This document shows, piece after piece, positions 25,931 through 35,026 of a stretch of 53,708 nt of DNA (positions are counted from its first letter, which is position 1; each line of letters opens with the position of its first letter). The DNA is taken from assembly GCA_035623335.1 (NCBI GenBank), contig DASPTQ010000282.1:1-53708 (forward strand). Direction: 5' to 3'. The position numbers and the translations under genes were made by a program. The notes beneath the pieces are model-generated. The model saw only the letters and a program-made list of their open reading frames with translations. It was not told the origin of the DNA and made no database searches. The DNA comes from JAFAGX01 sp035623335. Lineage in GTDB: Bacteria; Acidobacteriota; Terriglobia; Terriglobales; Acidobacteriaceae.

Positions 25931-26566
25931 ATGGAAAACTTCAGCGAAATGCCGAGTCTGAAACAGTGGGTGGTCTTGCTGGCGGTGGGAGCGCTGGTGA
26001 CGGTCGGTCTGTACTTCACGATCTTCAAGAGCAAGCGGGAAGCGAACGCGAAAGCCGAGCAAGCCCTGAACACCAAGCTTCAGGAGAACGCCGAACTGGA
26101 ATCCTACCGGCCAAAGCTCAAGGACATGGAACAGCAAGTAGCCAACCTTAAACAGCAGATGGAGATCGAGAACCGCATCGTGCCCAGTGAGAAAGAAGTG
26201 GATAACTTTATGCGGATGCTCGATGCCGAGGCGCTGAAGACGGGGATTGAGATTCGCCGCTACACGGCCCGGCCGGTTACAACCCGGGAATACTACTCCG
26301 AAGTGCCCTTCGAGATGGAACTGGATGGGTCCTACTACTCCGTACTCAGCTTCTTCGATCACGTAAGCAAGCTGGAGCGGATCGTGAACATCTCGAACTT
26401 GCTGATTGCCAGCACCAAGAAGCCGTCCGACGCCAAACCGAAACACACCTATCAGTACGCTCCCGGGGAGAGTGTCGTGGCCACCTGTCAGGCATCGACG
26501 TTCTTCAGCCATGACACCGCCCCGCCGACCGCGGCGCCGGCGAAACCCGTGCGAGGAGCCTTATGA
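25931..26566 (+). CDS. pilO: Type IV pilus assembly protein PilO
   Basis: Inner-membrane partner of PilN. A membrane helix (WVVLLAVGALVTVGLYFTIF, about residues 12-31) is followed by a heptad-rich coiled coil (AEQALNTKLQENAELESYRPKLKDMEQQV) and a globular periplasmic domain (PFEMELDGSYYSVLSFFDHVSKLERIVNISNL). The C-terminal tail is Ala/Pro rich. It follows pilN by 12 bp and overlaps pilP by 4 nt. Length 211 fits the family. Confidence 0.93.
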   Translation: MENFSEMPSLKQWVVLLAVGALVTVGLYFTIFKSKREANAKAEQALNTKLQENAELESYRPKLKDMEQQVANLKQQMEIENRIVPSEKEVDNFMRMLDAEALKTGIEIRRYTARPVTTREYYSEVPFEMELDGSYYSVLSFFDHVSKLERIVNISNLLIASTKKPSDAKPKHTYQYAPGESVVATCQASTFFSHDTAPPTAAPAKPVRGAL

Positions 26567-27324
26567 AACTGAGAATCGGAGTTCTACTGCTGGGATTGCT
26601 GGTTACAGGCGCGGTTGCGCAAAACCCGGATGTCATTGACAACACCCGGAACACGCTGCAGGCCGTCTCCAAAAAGGAGACCAACGATCAGAATGCGGCT
26701 CTGGCCACAGCCGGGCAGTCTCAGCAACCCGCCACGAGTCCGCAGGGCACGGCCGCACAACCGGCTGCAAGCCAAACGAGCGCTCCAGCAGCCCCGGCTG
26801 CCGCGAGCCGGACTACGGTCAAGCCGGCGCCGCATCGAACCCACAAAGTCGCGGGTGCTGCGGCCAAGTCGGCCAGCCCGAAGCCAAAGGCTCAACCCGT
26901 CGTCGCCACCAAGCCGCCCGCCACTCCCCCGCCGGCGGTTGCCGTCGAAGACAAGAAGAATCCCGAGGAGTCGAAGAAGAGGGAACCCAAAGAATACTCT
27001 TCCGCCGGACGGCGGGATCCTTTCGTCAGCCCGGTTGTGACTCATATTTCAGGACCGACGGGATGCAATACGGGCGGCAAGCGCTGCCTGGAGATCGGCC
27101 AAATCATGCTGACGGGAATTGTGAAGTGCGAGAACGGCATGATCGCGGTCGTGGTGAACTCGTTGAACAAGGCGTATTTTCTGCGCGAGAACGACCCGGT
27201 GTTTAACGGCTATGTCGTGAAGATTACGGGAGACTCCGTGATCTTCAGCGAAAGCGGGCAGGACCAGCTGGGTAAGCCTTTCACGCGCGAGATTACGAAA
27301 AAGATCGCTACCCCGGCTGCCTAG
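26563..27324 (+). CDS. pilP: Type IV pilus assembly protein PilP
   Basis: Periplasmic protein connecting the PilNO pair to the PilQ secretin. A signal peptide (KLRIGVLLLGLLVTGAVAQ) is followed by a long disordered Ala/Pro/Lys-rich linker (residues 45-140) and then the beta-sandwich HR domain beginning at SSAGRRDPFVSPVV, a PilP hallmark. The lack of a lipobox Cys near the cleavage site means it is probably not a lipoprotein, unlike many gammaproteobacterial PilPs. Two later cysteines (CNTGGKRC) may form a disulfide. Length 253 is long for PilP because of the linker. Confidence 0.9.
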   Translation: MKLRIGVLLLGLLVTGAVAQNPDVIDNTRNTLQAVSKKETNDQNAALATAGQSQQPATSPQGTAAQPAASQTSAPAAPAAASRTTVKPAPHRTHKVAGAAAKSASPKPKAQPVVATKPPATPPPAVAVEDKKNPEESKKREPKEYSSAGRRDPFVSPVVTHISGPTGCNTGGKRCLEIGQIMLTGIVKCENGMIAVVVNSLNKAYFLRENDPVFNGYVVKITGDSVIFSESGQDQLGKPFTREITKKIATPAA

Positions 27325-27420
27325 TGGGGTAGGCGCGGGCCCTTCGATGGGGTTCGCGGGCAGATTGAGAGAGAGGAGATCACGAGGCTGGCATCGTGCG
27401 AGCCCGTGGGGAGATAGGAC

Positions 27421-29460
27421 ATGCGAAAGCAACTGCTGGTTGTTTTGCTACCGCTACTGGTCGTGACTGCGGGCGCGCAGACGGGCCTGGACAAGACCAA
27501 GCATGCCACTTTGCAACGGGTAGAGGTAGTGCGGGTGGATGACGGAATCAACGTGGAGATGACCGCCCGCGGGACGGTGGTGCCCAAGCTCAGCAAGCTG
27601 GAATCGCCGGCTCGGGTACTGGTCACTCTGCCGAACACCGTGGCTGCGACCTCACGCAATTACCTGAGCGTCGGCCGTGACGGTGTGAAGGGCGTCCGTA
27701 TCGGCATGGACCAGAATCCGCCGACGACCCGTGTGGTGATCGACCTGTTGCAGGCGTGTACCTACGAGATGGCTCCGGGCGGAGAGAACAAGCTGGTGGT
27801 AAAGCTGCACCGGGCTCAGAGTGCGGCAAAAACCGCCAAACCGGCCATCTCTCCGGCGACGACGAGCGACACAACCGCCGCCTCGACGACGGCCACAACC
27901 CCGAACACCGCGACCTCTTCCCCGAACAACTATGTGTTCATCGAGCCTTCCTACAAGTCGGCGAAGCCGACCGCGGATGCGGCTCCAGCCGTAGCCCCGC
28001 CCGCCCGGGCAGTCGATGCTGCTGCCAAATTTGTCGAGCGGCCCGAGGGCAATCTGCTGCCGACGCCGAGCGCCGCTCAGAACGGGCAAGACACCCCGGC
28101 AGCTCCGGCGCTTCCGGCTCAGCCAGCCGTGAATCTGGCGGCCCAACAAAAGGCCCAGGCTTCGCAAGAGCCGGCCAAGCATGAGCCGCAGTACACGGGC
28201 GAGCCGATTTCGGTGAACTTGAAGGATGTCGACCTGCAGGATTTCTTCCGTCTGATTCATGAGATCAGCGGTCTCAACGTGGTGCTCGATCCCAACGTCA
28301 AGGGTACCTTGACGATCGTGCTCGATGACGTGCCCTGGGATCAGGCACTGGACATCGTTCTCAAGAACAATGGTTTGGCGCGACAGCTGGACGGGAACGT
28401 CCTGCGGATCGCAACCATCGAGACGCTGCGGCGGGAAGCCGATGCGCATCGCGCGCAGCGGGAAGCAGAAGCTCTGGCCGTCGATAAGGTCACCTTCACG
28501 CGATTCCTCAGCTACGCTCACGCGAAAGACCTGGTGGTTACCTGCAAGAAATTCATCTCCCAGCGTGGCGATGTGATCGCCGATGAGCGCACCAACGCCA
28601 TCATCGTGACCGATGTTCCCTCGGTGATGCCTGCCCTGGACCGGCTGCTGACGCAACTGGATACCAAGACGCAGCAGGTGGAGATCGAGGCTCGGGTGGT
28701 ATCGGCCACGCGCAGCTTCGCTCGCGACATCGGCACCCAGCTGGGCTTCGGCTTCGGCAACGCTAGCACCGGACTCGGAGGCGCCAGTGCCGTGGGAAGT
28801 ACGCCGAATTCGACCTTCGGCATCATACCCTTCTATCCGATTGTCGGAACCTCGGCGCCGACCGCGACTTCCGGAGTCCAAATCCCGCTGTTTTCCAATT
28901 TGGCTTCCACCAGCCCGACCAGCGGCATCAACCTGACTACGGCGAGCGCGCACGTGCGCATCGACGCCATCCTGACCATGGCTGAATCTCGCGGCCTGGT
29001 GAAGATCCTGTCCCGTCCGCGGGTCGTAACCCAGAACAATATTCAAGCGCTGGTTCGTCAGGGCGTTCGCGTACCGATCGTGACCCAGGCGCAGTTGGGC
29101 GGTCCACCCACCGTCACCTATGTGGATGCTTTCCTTCGCTTGACGGTGATTCCCCAGATCACATCGGAAGGTACCATCTTCCTGAACGTGGATGTGGAAA
29201 ATACCACCCCCGACTTTGGCGAGTCGATTCAGGGCAACCCCACCCTGATTACTCAGCAAGCTACGACGCAAGTGCTGGTGACCGACGGAGGCACGGTGGT
29301 GATCGGCGGAGTCATTCAAACCAACAACTCGGTCACGATCGATCAAGTGCCCGTGCTCGGCAGCATTCCATGGCTGGGCAACCTGTTTAAGCACCAGACG
29401 GTCTCGACCCAAAACCAGGAGCTTATCTTCTTCATCACTCCACGGATCATTCAGACATAG
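27421..29460 (+). CDS. pilQ: Type IV pilus secretin PilQ
   Basis: Outer-membrane channel for the pilus fibre. 679 residues: signal peptide (QLLVVLLPLLVVTAGAQ), AMIN domain (about 25-135) for peptidoglycan binding, a Thr/Ala/Pro-rich linker, STN/N0 domain (ISVNLKDVDLQDFFRLIHEISG, about 262-340), a NolW-type N1 module, and the secretin core ending VPVLGSIPWLGNLFKH and ELIFFITPRII. It follows pilP by 96 bp. A terminator follows the stop. Outer-membrane insertion probably needs a pilotin not seen here. Confidence 0.96.
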   Translation: MRKQLLVVLLPLLVVTAGAQTGLDKTKHATLQRVEVVRVDDGINVEMTARGTVVPKLSKLESPARVLVTLPNTVAATSRNYLSVGRDGVKGVRIGMDQNPPTTRVVIDLLQACTYEMAPGGENKLVVKLHRAQSAAKTAKPAISPATTSDTTAASTTATTPNTATSSPNNYVFIEPSYKSAKPTADAAPAVAPPARAVDAAAKFVERPEGNLLPTPSAAQNGQDTPAAPALPAQPAVNLAAQQKAQASQEPAKHEPQYTGEPISVNLKDVDLQDFFRLIHEISGLNVVLDPNVKGTLTIVLDDVPWDQALDIVLKNNGLARQLDGNVLRIATIETLRREADAHRAQREAEALAVDKVTFTRFLSYAHAKDLVVTCKKFISQRGDVIADERTNAIIVTDVPSVMPALDRLLTQLDTKTQQVEIEARVVSATRSFARDIGTQLGFGFGNASTGLGGASAVGSTPNSTFGIIPFYPIVGTSAPTATSGVQIPLFSNLASTSPTSGINLTTASAHVRIDAILTMAESRGLVKILSRPRVVTQNNIQALVRQGVRVPIVTQAQLGGPPTVTYVDAFLRLTVIPQITSEGTIFLNVDVENTTPDFGESIQGNPTLITQQATTQVLVTDGGTVVIGGVIQTNNSVTIDQVPVLGSIPWLGNLFKHQTVSTQNQELIFFITPRIIQT

Positions 29461-29482
29461 CAACGAGTTAGCAGTACGGCAG

Positions 29483-29526
29483 CCGCCGGTCCTCCGTTCG
29501 TGAGGAACCGGCGGTTCTTGCTTTTA
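29483..29526 (+). terminator. Rho-independent terminator after pilQ
   Basis: CCGCCGGTCCTC (29483-29494) pairs with GAGG-A-ACCGGCGG (29502-29514), a 12-bp stem with one bulged A and a 7-nt loop, followed by TTCTTGCTTTT. It starts 23 nt after the pilQ stop and closes the pil operon. Confidence 0.85.
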
Positions 29527-29626
29527 GGCCCAATCCTCGATCCCAACTGCCGCGCCCAATGGCCGAATCCCAGCCAGAAAACTGTCGACGTTCCTGCTAG
29601 TGGCGGTCGAGCCGCTACGGGCTTGC

Positions 29627-29632
29627 TAGACT
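29627..29632 (+). promoter_or_regulatory. -10-like hexamer 8 nt before the M24 peptidase start
   Basis: TAGACT ends 8 nt before ATG 29641. The only purine tract (AAGGG) is directly against the start codon, too close to act as a normal ribosome site. This gene must have its own promoter because a terminator precedes it, so a leaderless transcript is plausible. Confidence 0.35.
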
Positions 29633-29640
29633 CTTAAGGG

Positions 29641-30723
29641 ATGGACTACCAAGCCCGGCAAGAACAACTGCAGCGTGCGCTCGGCCAACATCGCCTGGAT
29701 GCGATCGTGGTCACGCATCTTCCCAACATTCGCTATCTTTGCGGATTTACCGGCAGTGCCGGAGTGCTCCTCCTGGCACCATCGCACAGCCTGTTCTTTA
29801 GCGACGGAAGATATAAGGTGCAAGCCCGCGCTGAGGTTAAGGGAGCTGCCGTCGTGATCGGTACCCGGCCGGCCCTGATCGCAGCCGCAGAATGGCTCGC
29901 GACCAAGGGCCGCAAGATCAAAGTGCTGGGAATTGAGAGCGAACACTTGACGGTCGCCGAACGCCAGCAACTGGCCAAGAGCGCGGGCCGGGGCGTACGC
30001 GTGAGAGAAGCTCCGCCCCTGGTCGAACAGGCCCGAGCCGTAAAGGATCCGCTGGAGATCGATAGCTTGCGTGCCGCCGCCCGGTTGGGGGCAAATCTGT
30101 TCAAGGTAGCGCTCAAAACCATACGCCCCGGAATCAAGGAGGTTGAAGTGGCGGCGGAAATGGAGTACGCCGCCCGGCAGGCGGGCGCTGAGGGTATGTC
30201 CTTCGGAACCATTATCGCCTCGGGAGAACGATCGGCACTGCCCCACGGTCGAGCCACGAGTGCCGTTATTCCCCGGCAAGGATTCGTGGTGTGTGACTTT
30301 GGTGTTATACTCGCGGGCTATTGTTCTGATATGACGCGCACCGTGCACGTGAACACACCGAGCGCGAAGGCGCGGCATATTTACTGCGCAGTCCGTGAGG
30401 CCCAACAAGCCGCAGTCGAAGCGGTGCGGGCGGGAGTAAGGATCGAGAGGGTTCACGCCGCAGCCCGTAAGGTGCTGAATCGCAAAAGGTTAGTACAATA
30501 CTTCACGCACTCTACGGGGCACGGGGTGGGGCTTGAGATTCATGAGGCTCCGCGCATCGCAGCCGCTCAAACCGAGCCACTGCGTGCAGGAATGGTAATC
30601 ACCATCGAACCAGGGGTGTATGTGCCCGGTTTCGGCGGCGTGCGTATTGAAGATATGGTTGCCGTGACCGAACGGGGGTACCAAATATTGACCCCGACCA
30701 GCAAGGAACTGATCGAACTATAG
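29641..30723 (+). CDS. M24-family aminopeptidase (Xaa-Pro peptidase)
   Basis: Cytoplasmic metallopeptidase cleaving Xaa-Pro peptide bonds. 360 residues with a creatinase N-terminal domain (residues 1-125; QALGQHRLDAIVVTHLPNIRYLCGFTGSAG-type opening) and a pita-bread catalytic domain. Metal ligands are visible as VVCDFGVILAGYCSDMTRT (two Asp), STGHGVGLEIHEAP (His), MVITIEPGVYVPG and GVRIEDM (two Glu). In many bacteria this gene is followed by efp then accB; here accB follows directly after 29 bp with no efp. It may recycle Pro-containing peptides released by the secreted proteases. Confidence 0.92.
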   Translation: MDYQARQEQLQRALGQHRLDAIVVTHLPNIRYLCGFTGSAGVLLLAPSHSLFFSDGRYKVQARAEVKGAAVVIGTRPALIAAAEWLATKGRKIKVLGIESEHLTVAERQQLAKSAGRGVRVREAPPLVEQARAVKDPLEIDSLRAAARLGANLFKVALKTIRPGIKEVEVAAEMEYAARQAGAEGMSFGTIIASGERSALPHGRATSAVIPRQGFVVCDFGVILAGYCSDMTRTVHVNTPSAKARHIYCAVREAQQAAVEAVRAGVRIERVHAAARKVLNRKRLVQYFTHSTGHGVGLEIHEAPRIAAAQTEPLRAGMVITIEPGVYVPGFGGVRIEDMVAVTERGYQILTPTSKELIEL

Positions 30724-30752
30724 CCTTTGGCTGCCAGCTTGTACGACACACC

Positions 30753-31250
30753 ATGAATCAAAAAGAGCTGAAGGAACTGATCGAGTTCCTGATTGAAAAA
30801 GATATCGCCGAATTTGAACTGGAGCGCGGTGACGTAAAGGTGCGCATTAAGCGGGGCGGAGATCAGGCCATCTCGCCGACTTCGGTTCCCCACTTTAGCG
30901 CCCAGTCGGCACCGCGAGCCTCAGTCCCGGGAGACTCCGCGCACCCGGCGACCGCTCCCACCGAAGCAGCCTCGCCTTCCGCGGGAGTTCCCAGCGCAGA
31001 ACAAGAGAAACTGCACTCGGTGCGCTCTCCCATCGTGGGAACCTTTTACGAGTCGCCCTCACCCGGGGCACCACCCTTTGTCAAGGTGGGAGATACGGTT
31101 GAAGTCGGACAATTGTTGTGCATCGTCGAGGCCATGAAGTTGATGAACGAGATTGAGTCGGATGTCGCGGGCGAGATTGTCAAGAAAGTAGCGACCAACG
31201 GACAGCCCATTGAGTACGGGCAGGAGTTGTTCGTCATCCGGCTGAGTTGA
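30753..31250 (+). CDS. accB: Biotin carboxyl carrier protein of acetyl-CoA carboxylase
   Basis: Carries the carboxybiotin between biotin carboxylase and carboxyltransferase in the first step of fatty-acid synthesis. 165 residues: a helical N-terminus (NQKELKELIEFLIEKDIAEFELE), a mobile Ala/Pro linker (residues 48-85), and the biotinyl domain with SPIVGTFYESPSPGAPPFV (thumb) and the biotinylated Lys129 in IVEAMKLMNEI. It is followed by accC 106 bp later. Confidence 0.97.
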   Translation: MNQKELKELIEFLIEKDIAEFELERGDVKVRIKRGGDQAISPTSVPHFSAQSAPRASVPGDSAHPATAPTEAASPSAGVPSAEQEKLHSVRSPIVGTFYESPSPGAPPFVKVGDTVEVGQLLCIVEAMKLMNEIESDVAGEIVKKVATNGQPIEYGQELFVIRLS

Positions 31251-31356
31251 CAGGGCGGAGTTCGGGACGGTCTTGGTGCGCCGGGTTGGGCGGTGTCGCC
31301 CCAAGTGACCGGCCGCTCCCTGGTACAGCCCGTGGCAAGACCGGGCGCAACCTTTC

Positions 31357-32754
31357 ATGTTCAAAAAGATTCTGATTGCAAACCGGGGGGAGATCGCCCT
31401 ACGGGTGATTTGTGCCTGCAAGGAGCTCGGCATCCGCACAGTAGCGGTTTACAGCGAGGCGGATCGCAATTCGCTGCACGTGCGCTTTGCCGACGAAGCG
31501 ATCTGCATCGGGCCTCCCCAGCTTACCCATAGCTATCTCAGTATCCCTTCGGTGATCAGCGCCGCGGAAATCAGCAACGTGGACGCCATCCATCCCGGTT
31601 ACGGTTTGCTGGCGGAGAACGCGAACTTCGCCGAGGTCACCGAGACCAGCAACATCAAATTCATCGGACCGCCTCCGGACATCACCCGTCTGATGGGGGA
31701 AAAGGAAAAAGCGCGGACCGCGATGAAACGCGCCGGCGTTCCCATTCTGCCCGGCTCGGAGGGAATCCTGGAAGGCGAAGGTGAGGCGCTCGAATGGGCC
31801 CGGCAGGTTGGGTTTCCCGTCCTCATCAAAAGTTCGGCGGGCGGGGGTGGCCGCGGCATGCGCATCGTACGCGATGAGCAGGAGCTACCCAACCTGTTTA
31901 AGGCGGCCCAGTCGGAAGCGGCCGCCGCCTTTGGCAATGGCGACCTCTATCTCGAGAAGTTCATCGAACGCCCCCGGCATATCGAGTTTCAGGTTCTGGG
32001 TGATCAATACGGGACGGTGGTCAGCCTGGGGGAACGAGAGTGTTCCATCCAGCGGCGGCACCAAAAACTGCTCGAGGAATCACCCTCCACGCAGGTGAAC
32101 GCGGAACTCCGCGCTTCCATTGGGCGAATCCTGTCGACTACTCTGTCCGCGATTGGATACGTGAATGCAGGAACGGTCGAGTTTTTGATGGATGAGGACA
32201 GGAAGCTCTACTTCATCGAGATGAATACCCGCATTCAAGTGGAGCACCCGGTGACGGAGATGGTTACCGATGTAGACCTGGTGAAGAGCCAGATTCTGCT
32301 GGCGGCGGGCGAGCGTATGGACACGGTGCTGCACGGACCCATCTTGCATCGCGGACATGCCATTGAATGCCGCATCAACGCCGAACATCCCGAGAAGTTC
32401 ACGCCCTCGGCCGGCAAGATCACGGCTTTCCATCCACCCGGCGGAACCGGAGTGCGGATCGATACGGCCGCGTATGCGGAGGGGGTCATTCCTCCTTATT
32501 ATGACTCCCTGATTGCCAAGCTGATCGTGCGCGGCAAAGATCGCGACGAAGCCGTCTCCCGCATGTCCCGCGCCCTCGAAATGTTTATCGTCGAAGGGAT
32601 TTATACGACCATTCCTCTGCACCGCAGGATTCTTGCCGACCCGGATTTTCGAGCCGGACGGATCGATACCACCTTCATCCCCCACCTGCTCGAGAAACAT
32701 GAGCCGGAAGGGGCTCACACCTTGGCCGCGGGCAGGAGCGAGAAGCGTGCTTGA
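31357..32754 (+). CDS. accC: Acetyl-CoA carboxylase, biotin carboxylase subunit
   Basis: ATP-grasp enzyme that carboxylates biotin on AccB. 465 residues: N-terminal Rossmann-like domain (MFKKILIANRGEIALRVICACKE), ATP-grasp lid with SSAGGGGRGMRIV, carboxylate and metal ligands in EKFIERPRHIEFQVLGD and FIEMNTRIQVEHPVTEMV, and a C-terminal domain with ECRINAEHP and PPYYDSLIAKL. No carboxyltransferase subunits (accA, accD) are in the window, so they must be encoded elsewhere. It lies 30 bp before thiE. Confidence 0.97.
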   Translation: MFKKILIANRGEIALRVICACKELGIRTVAVYSEADRNSLHVRFADEAICIGPPQLTHSYLSIPSVISAAEISNVDAIHPGYGLLAENANFAEVTETSNIKFIGPPPDITRLMGEKEKARTAMKRAGVPILPGSEGILEGEGEALEWARQVGFPVLIKSSAGGGGRGMRIVRDEQELPNLFKAAQSEAAAAFGNGDLYLEKFIERPRHIEFQVLGDQYGTVVSLGERECSIQRRHQKLLEESPSTQVNAELRASIGRILSTTLSAIGYVNAGTVEFLMDEDRKLYFIEMNTRIQVEHPVTEMVTDVDLVKSQILLAAGERMDTVLHGPILHRGHAIECRINAEHPEKFTPSAGKITAFHPPGGTGVRIDTAAYAEGVIPPYYDSLIAKLIVRGKDRDEAVSRMSRALEMFIVEGIYTTIPLHRRILADPDFRAGRIDTTFIPHLLEKHEPEGAHTLAAGRSEKRA

Positions 32755-32762
32755 TCCCCCGA

Positions 32763-32784
32763 AGGATCCGCGTCTCCGGATCCT
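32763..32784 (+). promoter_or_regulatory. Perfect hairpin abutting the thiE start codon
   Basis: AGGATCCG (32763-32770) and CGGATCCT (32777-32784) form an 8-bp perfect stem with a 6-nt loop that ends at the base before ATG 32785. It replaces a normal ribosome site, suggesting translation control or coupling to accC. It does not match the TPP riboswitch consensus. Confidence 0.5.
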
Positions 32785-33399
32785 ATGATTCAGCTTCCGC
32801 GACTGTACGCGATTGTGGATCGGTCTCGCTTTTCCCGTGAGGAAGAGCTGCTCTCGACGGCCCAGGAGCTCTCCGCGGCCGGCTTGCCCCTGCTGCAGTA
32901 TCGCGACAAGTCCGAGAGTGGGCGCGCGGTTCTGCGACTGGCCCTTCTCCTCCGACGGCAACTGGGGGGTTCCCTCCGGCTGATCATGAATGACCGTGCG
33001 GACTTGGCGCGGGCCGCCGATTTTGGCGGGGTACACGTAGGGCAGGAAGACTTGTCGGTTGAGGGCGCCAGGAAAGTGATTGGCCCAAGCCTCTGGCTGG
33101 GTGTTTCGACTCACTGTCCCGAGCAGGTCGCGGAAGCCGATCCGACCTCCGCCGACTATATTGCCATCGGCCCGGTGTTTCCGACCTCGAGCAAGGCCCG
33201 CCCGGATCCGGTCGTCGGCCTCGCGGGGGTGCGGAGAGTACGTCGACTTACCCGCAAGCCGCTGGTGGCGATCGGCGGAATTACCCGGCAGAATTGCCTT
33301 TCGGTACTCGAGGCGGGGGCGGACTCGGTAGCGGTGATATCCGATTTGCTACCGGAGCCCCGCAAATCAGCGGAGGAATTTTTGCGTATCTTGGAGTAA
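32785..33399 (+). CDS. thiE: Thiamine-phosphate synthase
   Basis: Joins the pyrimidine and thiazole halves of thiamine. 204 residues with TIM-barrel signatures: LQYRDKSE (pyrophosphate site), LRLIMNDRADLARAADFGGVHVGQED, the LGVSTHCPEQ loop, DYIAIGPVFPTSSKA, and GGITRQNCLSVLEAGADSVAVIS at the C-terminal phosphate site. Length is standard. It lies 30 bp behind accC with no recognisable TPP riboswitch; no other thiamine gene is in the window. Confidence 0.93.
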   Translation: MIQLPRLYAIVDRSRFSREEELLSTAQELSAAGLPLLQYRDKSESGRAVLRLALLLRRQLGGSLRLIMNDRADLARAADFGGVHVGQEDLSVEGARKVIGPSLWLGVSTHCPEQVAEADPTSADYIAIGPVFPTSSKARPDPVVGLAGVRRVRRLTRKPLVAIGGITRQNCLSVLEAGADSVAVISDLLPEPRKSAEEFLRILE

Positions 33400-33457
33400 A
33401 GTCATCACTGCACTTCGCTTCGTTTGCCCGGCAACCTAGAAGGGACTAGGGAGCACA

Positions 33458-35026
33458 GTGAGCCCAGACACAACCAAAGTCGCGCCGGGGGAAACCGCCC
33501 CGACCGACTGGGACATTCATACTCACCAGGATCCGGAGCTGGTGAAAGGGCTAGGGCTGACCAGCGCCACCATGCTGGTCATGGGCTCCATGATTGGCTC
33601 CGGCATTTTCATCGTGTCGGCGGAAATCGCCCGGGAAGTGCATTCTCCTGCGCTGCTGGTGGGCGCCTGGGTGGTTACCGGATTCATGACCGTTGTGGGT
33701 GCCCTGTGCTATGGCGAGTTGGCGGCCATGATGCCCAGGGCAGGTGGACAATATGTCTACCTGCGCGAAGCCTTGGGACCGCTCTGGGGGTTTCTCTACG
33801 GCTGGACCCTGTTTTTAGTGATTCAGACCGGCACCATCGCGGCCGTGGGAGTCGCCTTCGGCAAATTTCTCGGCGTCTTCTTTCCCGCGATCTCCTCTAC
33901 CAACTGGATCCTGCACTTCTGGAAAGTCCCTCCCATTCACGTCGGGTCCATGGTTCTGGGGAACATGGACGTAGGGCTGAACACCCAGAACCTGGTGGCC
34001 ATCCTGGTGGTGGTGGCGCTTTCCCTGATTAATATTTTCGGAATCCGCACGGGCGCGATGATTCAGAATATCTTCACTGCCGCCAAAGTATCGGCCCTGT
34101 TTGGCTTGGTTCTGGTAGGAGTTTTCCTGGGGAGAAACGGCCGGGCGCTGGCCGCCAATTTCCAGGGAAATTTTTGGCGCAATGCCGGGCTTTCTGCCAT
34201 GCACAACCTCGGCGGCGGAGTCGTGGTCGGCACCCTGACGGTACTGGCGGTGGCGCAAGTAGGATCCTTGTTCGCTGCCGACGCCTGGAACAACGTCACC
34301 TTTACGGCAGGCGAGGTCAAGCATCCCAGCCGCAATCTGCCGCTTTCCCTCGCCGTCGGGACCAGCCTGGTCATCGCTCTCTATATCGCCTGCAATCTCA
34401 TCTATCTGTGCGTCTTGCCGCTCGAGGGCGTGGCCGGCGCGGCCACAACCTTGGAGCGTGGTATCAGCTATGCGACCGAAGATCGCGTCGGCACCGCCGT
34501 GATGACCCAGCTGTTCGGCACCGCCGGTGGCGGATTGATGGCCGCCGCGATCATGCTTTCGAGCTTCGGCTGCTGTAACGGCCTGATCTTGGCCGGGGCG
34601 CGAGTCTACTACGCCATGGCCAAGGACGGATTGTTCTTTCGCAAGGTGGCAACCCTGCATCCCGCCTACAAGACTCCGGCCGTGTCCTTGATGGTCCAGA
34701 TGGTCTGGACCTCGGTGCTGTGCGTCTCCGGCAGCTATGGGCAGTTGCTCGACTACATCGTTTTTGCCGTGTTGGTGTTCTACATCCTCACCATCTTGGG
34801 ACTATTCGTATTGCGGCGGACACATCCAGGTGCCGAAAGACCGTATCGCGCCATTGGCTATCCGGTCCTGCCCGCGGGCTATCTTGTGATGGCTTTGTTT
34901 ATTGATGTCGTACTATTACGCTATAAGCCGCAATACACGTGGCCGGGGCTGGTGATTGTGCTCCTCGGGATCCCGGTGTATTACCTTTGGCGGCAGCAAG
35001 GGGACGAGGTCGACCAGGAGAACTGA
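33458..35026 (+). CDS. APC-superfamily amino acid permease
   Basis: Inner-membrane amino acid transporter of about 522 residues with roughly 12-14 membrane helices. The first helix has the APC signature SMIGSGIFIVSAEIAREV, and later segments include AAMMPRAGGQYVYLREALGPLWGFLYGW and AADAWNNVTFTAGEVKHPSRNLP, the helix-6 region of LeuT-fold carriers. GTG 33458 has GGGAG upstream. The stop codon TGA directly abuts the ATG of the next permease. Substrate unknown; specific for amino acids or amines by family. Confidence 0.88.
   Translation: MSPDTTKVAPGETAPTDWDIHTHQDPELVKGLGLTSATMLVMGSMIGSGIFIVSAEIAREVHSPALLVGAWVVTGFMTVVGALCYGELAAMMPRAGGQYVYLREALGPLWGFLYGWTLFLVIQTGTIAAVGVAFGKFLGVFFPAISSTNWILHFWKVPPIHVGSMVLGNMDVGLNTQNLVAILVVVALSLINIFGIRTGAMIQNIFTAAKVSALFGLVLVGVFLGRNGRALAANFQGNFWRNAGLSAMHNLGGGVVVGTLTVLAVAQVGSLFAADAWNNVTFTAGEVKHPSRNLPLSLAVGTSLVIALYIACNLIYLCVLPLEGVAGAATTLERGISYATEDRVGTAVMTQLFGTAGGGLMAAAIMLSSFGCCNGLILAGARVYYAMAKDGLFFRKVATLHPAYKTPAVSLMVQMVWTSVLCVSGSYGQLLDYIVFAVLVFYILTILGLFVLRRTHPGAERPYRAIGYPVLPAGYLVMALFIDVVLLRYKPQYTWPGLVIVLLGIPVYYLWRQQGDEVDQEN

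Noticed and set aside
27652..29463. Open frame of 603 codons on the minus strand across pilQ
   Set aside because: It mirrors the codon pattern of pilQ in a GC-rich gene, has no family motifs and is rich in Arg/His/Gly; it is a shadow frame.
32755..32784. TPP riboswitch upstream of thiE
   Set aside because: The gap is only 30 bp and lacks the conserved CTGAGA and GAT motifs; only a simple hairpin is present.
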